Source of the DNA: Paracoccaceae bacterium
GTDB taxonomy: Bacteria > Pseudomonadota > Alphaproteobacteria > Rhodobacterales > Rhodobacteraceae
Direction: 5' to 3'
DNA: 64,000 nucleotides
Assembly (NCBI GenBank): GCA_027489375.1
Contig: JAIXZW010000012.1
Location: 1-64,000 of the forward strand
Of the stretch, positions 10,196 to 19,112 are shown piece by piece. The stretch's first letter is position 1. The number at the start of each line of letters is the position of its first letter. The translations under genes were made by a program, and so were the position numbers. A model generated the notes under the pieces. That model was not told the origin of the DNA. It did no database searches and worked only from the letters and a program-made list of their open reading frames with translations.

Positions 10196-11166
10196 GCGCG
10201 ATGCTCGGCGGATTTGAGGATGATGCGACCGCGCGAGCGGCCCTGCCGGGCGTTGAAGGCCACGGCGAGGATGATGGCGCTTCCCGAAATGGCAAGCTGC
10301 CAGAAGGGCGAGATGCCGACGACCGGCAGCGCGTTCTTGATCACGCCAAGGAACAGCGCCCCCAGCACCGCACCTGCAATCGTGCCCGCGCCTCCGGCGA
10401 TGGCGATTCCGCCGATCACGCAGGCCGCGACCACGTCAAGCTCGAACCCGCCTGCGATGTCGACATAGGCCACGGCATAGCGGGCGACCCACAGGTAGCC
10501 CGTCAGCCCCGCCAAGGCACCCGAGATCACGAAGGCCACGAATTGCGTCCGCCCCACGTTGATGCCGGTATAGACCGCTGCATGGGGGTTGCCGCCCACG
10601 GCATAGAAGCTTCGTCCCAACGGCGTGCGCGTCAAAAGCACCACGGCTGCGGCGATGACCGCCAGGGCGATCCACGACATGACATGGATGCCGAACAGTT
10701 CCGCCCGCGGCAGGTCCTTGAAACCGGCCGTCATCTGGTGCGCGTTGATCCATTTGCCGTCCGAGATCAGAAAGATGATCCCGCGATAGATCGTCATCGT
10801 GCCAAGCGTGACCACGATGGGGGGAATGTCGACCTTCCACACCAGCAATCCGTTGACCGACCCGAGCACCGCCCCCAAAACCACGGCGGCCAGCAGGATC
10901 AGCGGCAGGGGCACGCCCGCCCCGTTCAGCATCGCCGCCACCATCCCGCACAACGCCAGCGTCGCGGCAACCGACAGGTCGATGCATTTCGTCAGGATCA
11001 CGACCATCTGTCCGATGGCAAGAATGATCAGGGGCGAGGTGTCATTGAACACATTCGCCAGATTGCGCGGTTCGATAAAGGCCGGAAAGCGCGTGGCGAT
11101 CACGGCAAGAAGCACAAGTATGGCAAGCGCAAGCAGGGCTTCGCGCGATTTGAGCAAATTGTTCAT
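10192..11166 (-). CDS. rhaP: Rhamnose ABC transporter permease
   Basis: 324 aa from MNNLLKSREALL; GQMVVILTKCIDLSVAATLAL. Confidence 0.85.
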   Translation of the reverse strand: MNNLLKSREALLALAILVLLAVIATRFPAFIEPRNLANVFNDTSPLIILAIGQMVVILTKCIDLSVAATLALCGMVAAMLNGAGVPLPLILLAAVVLGAVLGSVNGLLVWKVDIPPIVVTLGTMTIYRGIIFLISDGKWINAHQMTAGFKDLPRAELFGIHVMSWIALAVIAAAVVLLTRTPLGRSFYAVGGNPHAAVYTGINVGRTQFVAFVISGALAGLTGYLWVARYAVAYVDIAGGFELDVVAACVIGGIAIAGGAGTIAGAVLGALFLGVIKNALPVVGISPFWQLAISGSAIILAVAFNARQGRSRGRIILKSAEHRA

Positions 11167-12689
11167 GCGGCCTTCTCGATGCCTGCCGCAGCGCGGACCA
11201 GGCGTTCGGGGGTCATCTCGGACCCGGTCAGTTCGGCGGCGATCCGGCCCTCGCGCATCACGATCACGCGGTCCGACATGCCGAGGATTTCGGGAATTTC
11301 GCTCGATACCATGATCACGGCCAATCCCTCGGCCGCCAGTTCGGCCATGAATTCGTGCACCGCCGCCTTGGAACCGATGTCGATGCCCTTCGTCGGCTCG
11401 TCCAGGATGATCACCCTCGGTTTCGTCGCCAGCCATTTGGCGATCACGACCTTCTGCTGGTTTCCGCCCGACAGCAGCCCCACGTCCTGATCCAGCGACG
11501 CCGCCCGCAAGTCCAGCCGCTGCGTATAGTCCCGCGCCAGCTTGAACTCTTCCGCCATCCGCAGGAACCCGCCGCGCGAGATGCGGCCAAGCGAGGGCAG
11601 GGTGACGTTCTGGAAGATCGGCAAGCCCTTCACCGCCCCCTGCCGCCCGCGATCCTCGGGCACATAGACGATGCCCCTCCCGATTGCATCGGCGGTAGAG
11701 CGGATCACTGCCACATCCTCGCCGATGCGGCAGGCCCCCTTCGACGGTCGGGTGATGCCGAACAGCGCCTGCATCACCTCGGACCGGCCTGCGCCGACAA
11801 GGCCGTAAAAGCCCAGGATTTCGCCGCGATGCAGGGTGAAGCCGACATCCTCGAATTCCGTGGGATGGCTGTAGCCCGAAACCGTCAGTACCGGCGCGCC
11901 GATGTTATGCGCCCGCTTGGGGAAGATCTGGTCGACCGACCGGCCCACCATCATCTGCACCAACTGTGTCTCGGTCACGTCCTTCATGCGGCCCGCGCCA
12001 ATGAACTGGCCGTCGCGGAAGACGGTGTAGCGGTCCGCGATGCGGAAGATCTCGTCGAACTTGTGGCTGATGAAAAGGATCGCCTTCCCCTCGGCTTTCA
12101 ACCGTTCGACCAGTTCGTAAAGCTCGTGGATTTCCTTGTGGCTCAGCGCGGCCGTCGGCTCGTCCATGATCACGACGCGTGCGTCGATGGACAGCGCCCG
12201 CGCGATGGCGACCAGATGCTTCGATGCGATGCCCAGCTCTTTCAGCGCAAGCCGCGGGTCAAGATCGGCCCCGATCCGGTGCAAGAGTGCCCGCGCCTCG
12301 GCTTCCATCCCCTTGCGGTCGATCAGCCCGAAGCGCCCGCGCGGGGCATGGCCCAGAAAGATGTTCTCGGCCACGCTCAACTCGTCGAAAAGCACGGTTT
12401 CCTGATGGATCGCCGTGACCCCGGCCCGTGCCGCCGCATCGGCCGTGTCGAAGCGCATCTCGGCGCCATCGACGGTGATCGTCCCCGCATCGGGCTGGTA
12501 GATGCCCGTCAGCACCTTGACGATGGTGGACTTGCCCGCGCCGTTCTCGCCGATGAGGGCGGTGACTTCGCCCGCGTGCAACTCAAGCTGCACATCCGAC
12601 AGCGCACGCACACCGGGGAAGGATTTGGATATGCCCGAAAGGCACAGCACGGGTGCTTTGTCATGCGTCATGGGATGGTCCGCTTTCAA
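11163..12689 (-). CDS. rhaT: Sugar ABC transporter ATP-binding protein (two NBDs)
   Basis: 508 aa; GENGAGKST, DEPTAAL, LLSGGNQQKVVIAKWL, DEPTKGIDIG. Internal start MTHDK at 12671 is possible. Confidence 0.9.
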   Translation of the reverse strand: MKADHPMTHDKAPVLCLSGISKSFPGVRALSDVQLELHAGEVTALIGENGAGKSTIVKVLTGIYQPDAGTITVDGAEMRFDTADAAARAGVTAIHQETVLFDELSVAENIFLGHAPRGRFGLIDRKGMEAEARALLHRIGADLDPRLALKELGIASKHLVAIARALSIDARVVIMDEPTAALSHKEIHELYELVERLKAEGKAILFISHKFDEIFRIADRYTVFRDGQFIGAGRMKDVTETQLVQMMVGRSVDQIFPKRAHNIGAPVLTVSGYSHPTEFEDVGFTLHRGEILGFYGLVGAGRSEVMQALFGITRPSKGACRIGEDVAVIRSTADAIGRGIVYVPEDRGRQGAVKGLPIFQNVTLPSLGRISRGGFLRMAEEFKLARDYTQRLDLRAASLDQDVGLLSGGNQQKVVIAKWLATKPRVIILDEPTKGIDIGSKAAVHEFMAELAAEGLAVIMVSSEIPEILGMSDRVIVMREGRIAAELTGSEMTPERLVRAAAGIEKAA

Positions 12690-12739
12690 AATGTCCTTCG
12701 GGCCGCGAAGGGAGCGATCGCGACCCGAAGGGATGACAA

Positions 12740-13729
12740 TCAGAAGATCGACTTGAACTGTTCGATGTTCGACTTGTCGTAGGTGAAGGGGTCCGACATG
12801 GCCGCTTCGTTGTTGTCGTCAAGCTTGGCGGCACCCATGCGGCCCATCGGGATTTCCGCGCCCGGTTCGGCCTTGGCCCCGTTCGAGATGTTGTAGGCAA
12901 GCATCGTCGCGGCATAGCCGAGGTCGATCGGGTTCCAGATCGCAAACGAGATCGTCGCGCCCGATTCAACAGCGCCCGCCATTTCCGACGGAAGGCCAAG
13001 CCCGGTCACGTTGATCTGGCCGATCTTGCCCGCATCGGTCACGGCCTGGCTTGCGGCAAGGATGCCGACGGTGGTCGGCGCGATGATCGCCTTGAGGTTC
13101 GGATAGGTCTGGATCAGGCCCTGCGCTTCCCGATAGGACTTGTCGGCGAGGTCGTCACCGTAGACGGTCGCCACGAGGTTCACGTTCGGATAATTCGGCA
13201 GAACCTTCGTCGCCTCTTCGATCCAGACGTTCTGGTTGGTCGAGGTGGAGGTCGCGGAAAGGATCGCCACATCACCCTTTTCGGTCATGTGATCCGCCGC
13301 GAGCTTGATGATCGTATTGCCGATCAGCGCGCTCGAGGACGGGTTCAGGTGCATCTGGCGGCCTTCCTTGGCCACGCCCGAGTCCCACGAGATGACGGTG
13401 ATGCCACGCTCCATCGCCTTTTGCAGCGCGGGGGCCACGGCGTCGGGGTCGTTGGCCGAAATGGCGATGGCGTCGACGCCTTGCGCGATCAGGCTGTTGA
13501 TCACCTCGATCTGGCCTTCGGCGGTGGTGTCGGTCGGGCCGGTGTAGATGATCTCGACATCGCCGAGTTCCTTGGCCGCCTCTTCCGCGCCTTTGTTGGC
13601 CGCTTCGAAGAAGCCGATCCCCAGTGCCTTGACCACCAGCGCGATACGCTTGGTTTCGGCATGCGCGCCGGTTGCGATAAGGGCGGTCGCGAGTGCGGCC
13701 GTCGTAAGTGCCTTGCGAAGTATGCTCAT
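12740..13729 (-). CDS. rhaS: Rhamnose ABC transporter substrate-binding protein
   Basis: 329 aa; signal peptide MSILRKALTTAALATALIATGAHAE; periplasmic binding fold. Confidence 0.9.
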   Translation of the reverse strand: MSILRKALTTAALATALIATGAHAETKRIALVVKALGIGFFEAANKGAEEAAKELGDVEIIYTGPTDTTAEGQIEVINSLIAQGVDAIAISANDPDAVAPALQKAMERGITVISWDSGVAKEGRQMHLNPSSSALIGNTIIKLAADHMTEKGDVAILSATSTSTNQNVWIEEATKVLPNYPNVNLVATVYGDDLADKSYREAQGLIQTYPNLKAIIAPTTVGILAASQAVTDAGKIGQINVTGLGLPSEMAGAVESGATISFAIWNPIDLGYAATMLAYNISNGAKAEPGAEIPMGRMGAAKLDDNNEAAMSDPFTYDKSNIEQFKSIF

Positions 13730-13770
13730 TCTTTCCTCCCTGAGCGTTCAGTCCCGTCTTGTCCCGCGCC

Positions 13771-14580
13771 TCACGCCTCCTGCGCGGTGATCTGCCTGTC
13801 CGCGGCGCCAACCTGCGCCACGATCAGCCTTACATCCGCCGCTTCCAGCATCGCTGCGTCACGGTCGGAGATTCCTTCATCGGTGATAACGGTGTGAATC
13901 CGTGCCAGCGGGCAGAGCACCATGCTCGACCGTTTGGCGAATTTCGTGCTGTCGGCCAGAACCACCAGTTCGTCCGCCTGACCGATCAGCTTCTGTTCCG
14001 CCTGTATCAGCAGCGGGTCGCCCTCCATCAGCCCGAGCGGGCCAAGACCGCGACAGCCCATGAACATCCGCCGCGCCCAGAAATGCGACGAGCCGTCATC
14101 GTCGAAGGGCGACAGGATGATGTTCTGTTCGCGGTAGATCGCGCCTGCGGGCAAAAGCACGGTGTTCTTGGAGTGCTTGAGAAGATGCTCGGCAATCGGA
14201 AAGCTGTTGGTGAACACCTGCAGCCGCTTGGCCGTAAGCGGGTGCACCATCTGGAAAGTCGTCGTGCCGCCATTGATGATGATGGGCGATCCGTCGTCGC
14301 ACAGGTCCACCGCGGCACGCGCAATCGCCCGCTTCTCGGCGATGCGCACCGATTCATCCATGCTGAAGGGGCGGGCGTTGATGCCGACAAAGTTCGGCGG
14401 CGCGATGGATTCGGCGCCGCCCCGCACACGGCGCAGCTTCTTCTGGACATGCAGCGTTGCGATGTCGCGGCGCACGGTCGCTTCGGACGCGCCGGTCAGC
14501 GTGACCAGATCGGCCACCGTTGCCACGGGCCGTTCCTGAACCGCCGACAGGATGATTCTGTGCCGTTCGCTTTCGTGCAT
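13771..14580 (-). CDS. rhaR: DeoR-family transcriptional regulator
   Basis: 269 aa from MHESERHRIILSAVQERPVATVADLVTLTGASEATVRRDIATL (DeoR HTH). Confidence 0.88.
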   Translation of the reverse strand: MHESERHRIILSAVQERPVATVADLVTLTGASEATVRRDIATLHVQKKLRRVRGGAESIAPPNFVGINARPFSMDESVRIAEKRAIARAAVDLCDDGSPIIINGGTTTFQMVHPLTAKRLQVFTNSFPIAEHLLKHSKNTVLLPAGAIYREQNIILSPFDDDGSSHFWARRMFMGCRGLGPLGLMEGDPLLIQAEQKLIGQADELVVLADSTKFAKRSSMVLCPLARIHTVITDEGISDRDAAMLEAADVRLIVAQVGAADRQITAQEA

Positions 14581-14615
14581 TGTGTCCTCCCCTGACCGAA
14601 AGCTGACCGCGAAAA

Positions 14616-14692
14616 CAATCACTGTCAATCATTTTCAATCAATGCAATCATTTTGCACTTGCAGCATGATCGAACTTGATCGTTTTTGATTG
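14616..14692. promoter_or_regulatory. Divergent rha promoter: four CAATCA and three inverted TGATYG elements in about 10-bp register
   Basis: CAATCA at 14616, 14626, 14636, 14645; TGATCG/TGATCG/TGATTG at 14667, 14677, 14687. Confidence 0.75.
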
Positions 14693-14760
14693 ACATTCAC
14701 GCCCGCTGGTCACAATCCTTGACCAAAGCGCGGGCCGTGCCGCGTCTAGGGAGGACTGCC

Positions 14761-16863
14761 ATGACCACTGCCGCCGCCGGTTCCCGGCTGATGAACCTCT
14801 GGGACGATGCCAAGGCAAAGGGCATGACCGAGCCGGAAAAGCTGCTTTACCGGTCGAACCTTCTCGGCTCGGACAAGCGCATCACCAACTATGGCGGCGG
14901 CAACACCTCGGCCAAGGTGATGGAGCGGGACCCGCTGACCGGCGACATGGTCGAGGTGCTTTGGGTCAAAGGCTCGGGCGGGGATGTCGGCTCCATCAGG
15001 ATGGACGGTTTCGCCACGCTTTACATGGATAAACTCCGCGCCCTGAAAGGCATCTATCGCGGCGTTGCGATGGAGGATGCGATGGTGGGCCTGCTGCCCC
15101 ATTGCACCTTCAACCTCAACGCCCGCGCCGCCTCCATCGACACGCCGCTGCACGCCTATGTGCCGAAAAAGCACGTCGACCACATGCACCCCGACGCGAT
15201 CATCGCCATCGCCGCGTCAAAGAACAGCCGCGAACTGACGCGAAAGATCTTCGGAGAGGACATCGGCTGGCTGCCGTGGAAGCGTCCGGGCTACGAACTC
15301 GGGCTCTGGCTTGAGAGATTCTGCCTTGAAAACCCTACGGCCAAAGGGGTGGTGCTCGAATCCCACGGGCTTTTCACATGGGATGACGATGCCAGGACCT
15401 GCTACGAGCTGACGCTTGCCATCATACAAAAGGCGATGGACTGGTTCGCCGCCGAAACCGCCGGCAAGACCATCTTCGGCGGCGCGGTCGCGCAATCGCT
15501 TGACGCGGACCGGCGCCGCGCCGTGGCCGCCCGCCTGATGCCCGCCATCCGCGGAATGATCAGCGCAGACCACCGCATGGTCGGACATTTCGACGACCAG
15601 CCCGCCGTGCTGGAATTCGTGAACTCGGCCAAACTCAAACCGCTCGCGGCGCTTGGCACATCCTGCCCCGATCACTTCCTGCGGACGAAAATCTGCCCGC
15701 TCGTCGTGGGTTTCGACCCCGCAAAGCCTGACGTCGACGCCACCCTTGCCGCCCTTGCCGGGCAGGTTGCCGAATACCGGCAGGGCTACGCCGCCTATTA
15801 CGAACGCTGCAAACACCCGAACTCGCCGCCGCTGCGCGACCCGAACGCGGTGGTCTACCTGATCCCCGGCGTCGGCATGATCACCTTTGCCAAGGACAAG
15901 GCCACCGCCCGCATCTCGGGCGAGTTCTACGTCAACGCCATCAACGTCATGCGCGGGGCCGACACCGTTTCCGAATATTGCGGCCTGCCCGAACAGGAAG
16001 CCTTCGACATAGAATACTGGCTGCTGGAAGAGGCGAAACTCCAGCGGATGCCGAAACCGAAATCCCTTGCGGGCCGCGTGGCCTTCATCACCGGCGGGGC
16101 AGGGGGCATCGGCTCGGCATGCGCCGAACGCTACCTGCGCGAAGGCGCTTGCGTGATGCTCGCCGACATCGACGCGGCCGCGCTGAAAGCCACCGCCGAA
16201 AACCTCGCCAGCCGCCACGGGCGCGACGTGATCCGTACGGTGTCCATGAACGTGACGCGCGAAGAAGAGGTGCTGTCCGCCTATGCCGAGACGGCTGTGG
16301 AATTCGGCGGGCTGGACATCCTCGTCTCCAACGCGGGCATCGCCTCCTCGGCCCCGATCGAGGACACGACCCTCGCGCTCTGGAACAAGAACATGGACAT
16401 CCTGTCCACGGGCTATTTCCTTGTCAGCCGCGAGGCGTTCAAGCTGTTCCGCGCCCAGGACATCGGCGGTGCCGTGGTCTTCGTCGCATCGAAGAACGGC
16501 CTTGCCGCCAGCCCCAACGCCTCGGCCTATTGCACGGCGAAGGCTGCCGAAATCCACCTTGCCCGCTGCCTCGCCCTCGAAGGGGCCGAAGCGGGCATCC
16601 GCGTGAATGTCGTCAACCCCGACGCCGTGCTCAAGGGGTCCAAGATCTGGTCCGGCGAATGGCTCGACCAGCGCGCCAGCACCTACAAGACCGACAAGGA
16701 CGGGCTGGAAGAAATGTACCGCCAGCGCTCCATGCTCAAGCGCTCGGTCCTGCCCGAGGATATCGCCGAGGCGGCCTATTTCCTCGCCTCGGATCAATCG
16801 GCCAAGTCCACGGGAAACATCCTCAACGTGGATGCGGGCAACGTTCAGGCTTTCACGCGGTGA
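14761..16863 (+). CDS. rhaD: Bifunctional rhamnulose-1-phosphate aldolase / short-chain dehydrogenase
   Basis: 700 aa from MTTAAAGSRLMNLWDDAKAKG; class II aldolase N-terminus and SDR C-terminus (AFITGGAGGIGSACAERYL). Confidence 0.92.
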   Translation: MTTAAAGSRLMNLWDDAKAKGMTEPEKLLYRSNLLGSDKRITNYGGGNTSAKVMERDPLTGDMVEVLWVKGSGGDVGSIRMDGFATLYMDKLRALKGIYRGVAMEDAMVGLLPHCTFNLNARAASIDTPLHAYVPKKHVDHMHPDAIIAIAASKNSRELTRKIFGEDIGWLPWKRPGYELGLWLERFCLENPTAKGVVLESHGLFTWDDDARTCYELTLAIIQKAMDWFAAETAGKTIFGGAVAQSLDADRRRAVAARLMPAIRGMISADHRMVGHFDDQPAVLEFVNSAKLKPLAALGTSCPDHFLRTKICPLVVGFDPAKPDVDATLAALAGQVAEYRQGYAAYYERCKHPNSPPLRDPNAVVYLIPGVGMITFAKDKATARISGEFYVNAINVMRGADTVSEYCGLPEQEAFDIEYWLLEEAKLQRMPKPKSLAGRVAFITGGAGGIGSACAERYLREGACVMLADIDAAALKATAENLASRHGRDVIRTVSMNVTREEEVLSAYAETAVEFGGLDILVSNAGIASSAPIEDTTLALWNKNMDILSTGYFLVSREAFKLFRAQDIGGAVVFVASKNGLAASPNASAYCTAKAAEIHLARCLALEGAEAGIRVNVVNPDAVLKGSKIWSGEWLDQRASTYKTDKDGLEEMYRQRSMLKRSVLPEDIAEAAYFLASDQSAKSTGNILNVDAGNVQAFTR

Positions 16864-16868
16864 ATGAC

Positions 16869-18143
16869 ATGATCAGCAAAAGCATCATCGACCAAGACAA
16901 CGCCAAGCGCCATTCGGCCCTGAAATCCGATTACGACGCCTTGGGCGAAAGCCTGTCCCGCCGTGGCATCGACATCGCGGCGGTCAAGGCCAAGGTGGCC
17001 GCTTACGGCGTGGCCGTGCCAAGCTGGGGTGTCGGTACCGGTGGCACGCGCTTTGCCCGCTTCCCCGGAGCGGGCGAGCCGCGCCATATCTTCGACAAGC
17101 TCGAAGATTGCGGCGTGATCCAGCAACTGACCCGCGCCACGCCTGCCGTCTCGCTGCACATTCCGTGGGACAAGGCACCAGCGGCCGACCTTCTGGCCAA
17201 GGCGCAGGAAGTCGGGCTTGGCTTCGATGCGATGAATTCCAACACGTTCCAGGATCAGCCCGACCAGAAGCACAGCTACAAATTCGGCTCGCTCTCGCAT
17301 GCGGACAGGGCGACCCGTGCGCAAGCCGTCGAACACAACATCGAATGCATCGAAATCGGAAGAACGCTCGGGTCCAGGGCGCTCACCGTCTGGATCGGCG
17401 ACGGCTCAAACTTCCCGGGCCAGACGGATTTCACCCGCCAGTTCGAACGTTACCTCGAAGCGATGAAACAGGTCTACGCCGCCCTTCCTGACGATTGGCG
17501 CATCTTCAGCGAACACAAGATGTTCGAACCGGCCTTCTATTCGACGGTGGTGCAGGATTGGGGGACCAACTACCTGATCGCCAAGGAACTGGGCGAAAAG
17601 GCGTTCTGTCTCGTCGACCTCGGCCACCACGCGCCCAACGTCAACATCGAAATGATCGTCGCCCGCCTGATCCAGTTCGGCAAACTTGGCGGCTTCCATT
17701 TCAACGACAGCAAATACGGCGACGATGACCTCGATACCGGCTCCATCGACCCCTACCGCCTGTTCCTCGTCTTCAACGAACTCGTCGGGGCCGAAGGAAA
17801 GGCGGGCTTCTCTCCCGCCCATATGCTCGACCAAAGCCACAACGTCACGGACCCCATCGAAAGCCTGATGGTTTCGGCGACCGAGGTGCAGCGCGCCTAT
17901 GCGCAGGCGCTGCTTGTCGACCGGACGGCACTGGCGGGCTATCAGGACGGCAACGACGCGCTGATGGCGACGACCACGCTGAAACGAGGGTTCCGGACGG
18001 ATGTCGAACCCATCCTTGCCATGGCGCGTCTGGAAAGCGGCGGGGCGATCGACCCCGTGGCCGCCTATCGCGCCAGCGGCTACCGCGCCCGCGTGGCCGA
18101 CGTGCGCCCCAAGGTCACAGGCGGCGGTGGCGGTATCGTCTGA
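16869..18143 (+). CDS. rhaI: L-rhamnose isomerase
   Basis: 424 aa; WGVGTGGTRFARFPGAGEPRHIFDKLEDC, HIPWDK, LGHHAPNVNIE. Confidence 0.92.
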   Translation: MISKSIIDQDNAKRHSALKSDYDALGESLSRRGIDIAAVKAKVAAYGVAVPSWGVGTGGTRFARFPGAGEPRHIFDKLEDCGVIQQLTRATPAVSLHIPWDKAPAADLLAKAQEVGLGFDAMNSNTFQDQPDQKHSYKFGSLSHADRATRAQAVEHNIECIEIGRTLGSRALTVWIGDGSNFPGQTDFTRQFERYLEAMKQVYAALPDDWRIFSEHKMFEPAFYSTVVQDWGTNYLIAKELGEKAFCLVDLGHHAPNVNIEMIVARLIQFGKLGGFHFNDSKYGDDDLDTGSIDPYRLFLVFNELVGAEGKAGFSPAHMLDQSHNVTDPIESLMVSATEVQRAYAQALLVDRTALAGYQDGNDALMATTTLKRGFRTDVEPILAMARLESGGAIDPVAAYRASGYRARVADVRPKVTGGGGGIV

Positions 18144-18175
18144 CGGCGGCCCGCGCTGCGGTCCTGCCCCCGATC

Positions 18176-18211
18176 CGGCGTCCCGCGCAGCCACGCTTGC
18201 GCGGGACGCCG
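18176..18211 (+). terminator. 14-bp perfect hairpin after rhaI
   Basis: CGGCGTCCCGCGCA-gccacgct-TGCGCGGGACGCCG, then cagtttgatgt. Confidence 0.7.
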
Positions 18212-18347
18212 CAGTTTGATGTCTTCGCATCCGCATCCGCATGCGCCGCACGGCGGAAAACACAACGGACAGCAGCGGTTCCGTCGGTCACGGCTATAAG
18301 TGGCACGGGTTTTGCCGTTCTCCCCTTCAGGTATAAGGGGGCTTGGT

Positions 18348-19112
18348 ATGGATCTGGCGACCACGATCGGTTTTGTCGGCGGTATTCTCGCCGTGGTGGG
18401 CACGATGCTGTCAGGCGGGCACATCGCCCCCTTCGTTTCCATGCACGGCTTCACCATCGTCTTCGTCGGTGGCTTCTTCGCGGTGATGTACACCGCGCCG
18501 ATGGATGTCTTTCTCGGTTCTTTCAAGGCGATGGGAACGGCGTTCAAGAAGCACAACACGGATGTCGCCTCGCTCGCCACGCTGATGTCCGAGCTTGCGA
18601 CAATCGCCCGCAAGGATGGCCTCATGGCGCTCGAAGGGCGCGAGATGCCGCACAAATTCCTTGAACGCGGGATGCAGATGCTCATCGACGGCGCGGACGA
18701 GACGAAGCTGACGAAGCAACTCACCAACGAGATCGCGTCCCTCAAGGCCCGCCATTCCGCCAAACAGGATGTCTGCAAGGCATGGGTGGAACTTGGCCCC
18801 GCCTACGGGATGATCGGCACGCTGATCGGCCTTGTGGAGATGATGGGCAACATGGCCGACCCGACGAGCGTGGGCAAGGGCATGGCGACGGCGCTGGTGG
18901 GCACCATGTATGGCGCTATTGCCGCCAACGTCTTCTTCGGACCGATGGCGACGAAGCTCAAGAACAACACCGCCCGCGAGGTGGCCTATTGCGAGGCCGC
19001 GATCGAAGGTCTGCGCGGCATCGCACGGGCCGAGGCGCCGCGCGTGATCCTCGACGGTCTGGCGGCCCGTCTGCCCCCTGCGGAACGCGCCAAGCTTCAG
19101 GCGGCGGCGTAA
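18348..19112 (+). CDS. motA: MotA/PomA-type flagellar stator protein
   Basis: 254 aa; MDLATTIGFVGGILAVVGTMLSGGHIAPFVS; KAWVELGPAYGMIGTLIGLVEMM. Confidence 0.87.
   Translation: MDLATTIGFVGGILAVVGTMLSGGHIAPFVSMHGFTIVFVGGFFAVMYTAPMDVFLGSFKAMGTAFKKHNTDVASLATLMSELATIARKDGLMALEGREMPHKFLERGMQMLIDGADETKLTKQLTNEIASLKARHSAKQDVCKAWVELGPAYGMIGTLIGLVEMMGNMADPTSVGKGMATALVGTMYGAIAANVFFGPMATKLKNNTAREVAYCEAAIEGLRGIARAEAPRVILDGLAARLPPAERAKLQAAA

Noticed and set aside
15217-16797. 526-aa minus-strand ORF
   Set aside because: Antisense to rhaD, which has clear aldolase and dehydrogenase motifs.
18229-18246. Short repeat gcatccgcatccgcatgcg after rhaI
   Set aside because: Only two to three imperfect hexamer units; too short to call a functional repeat.
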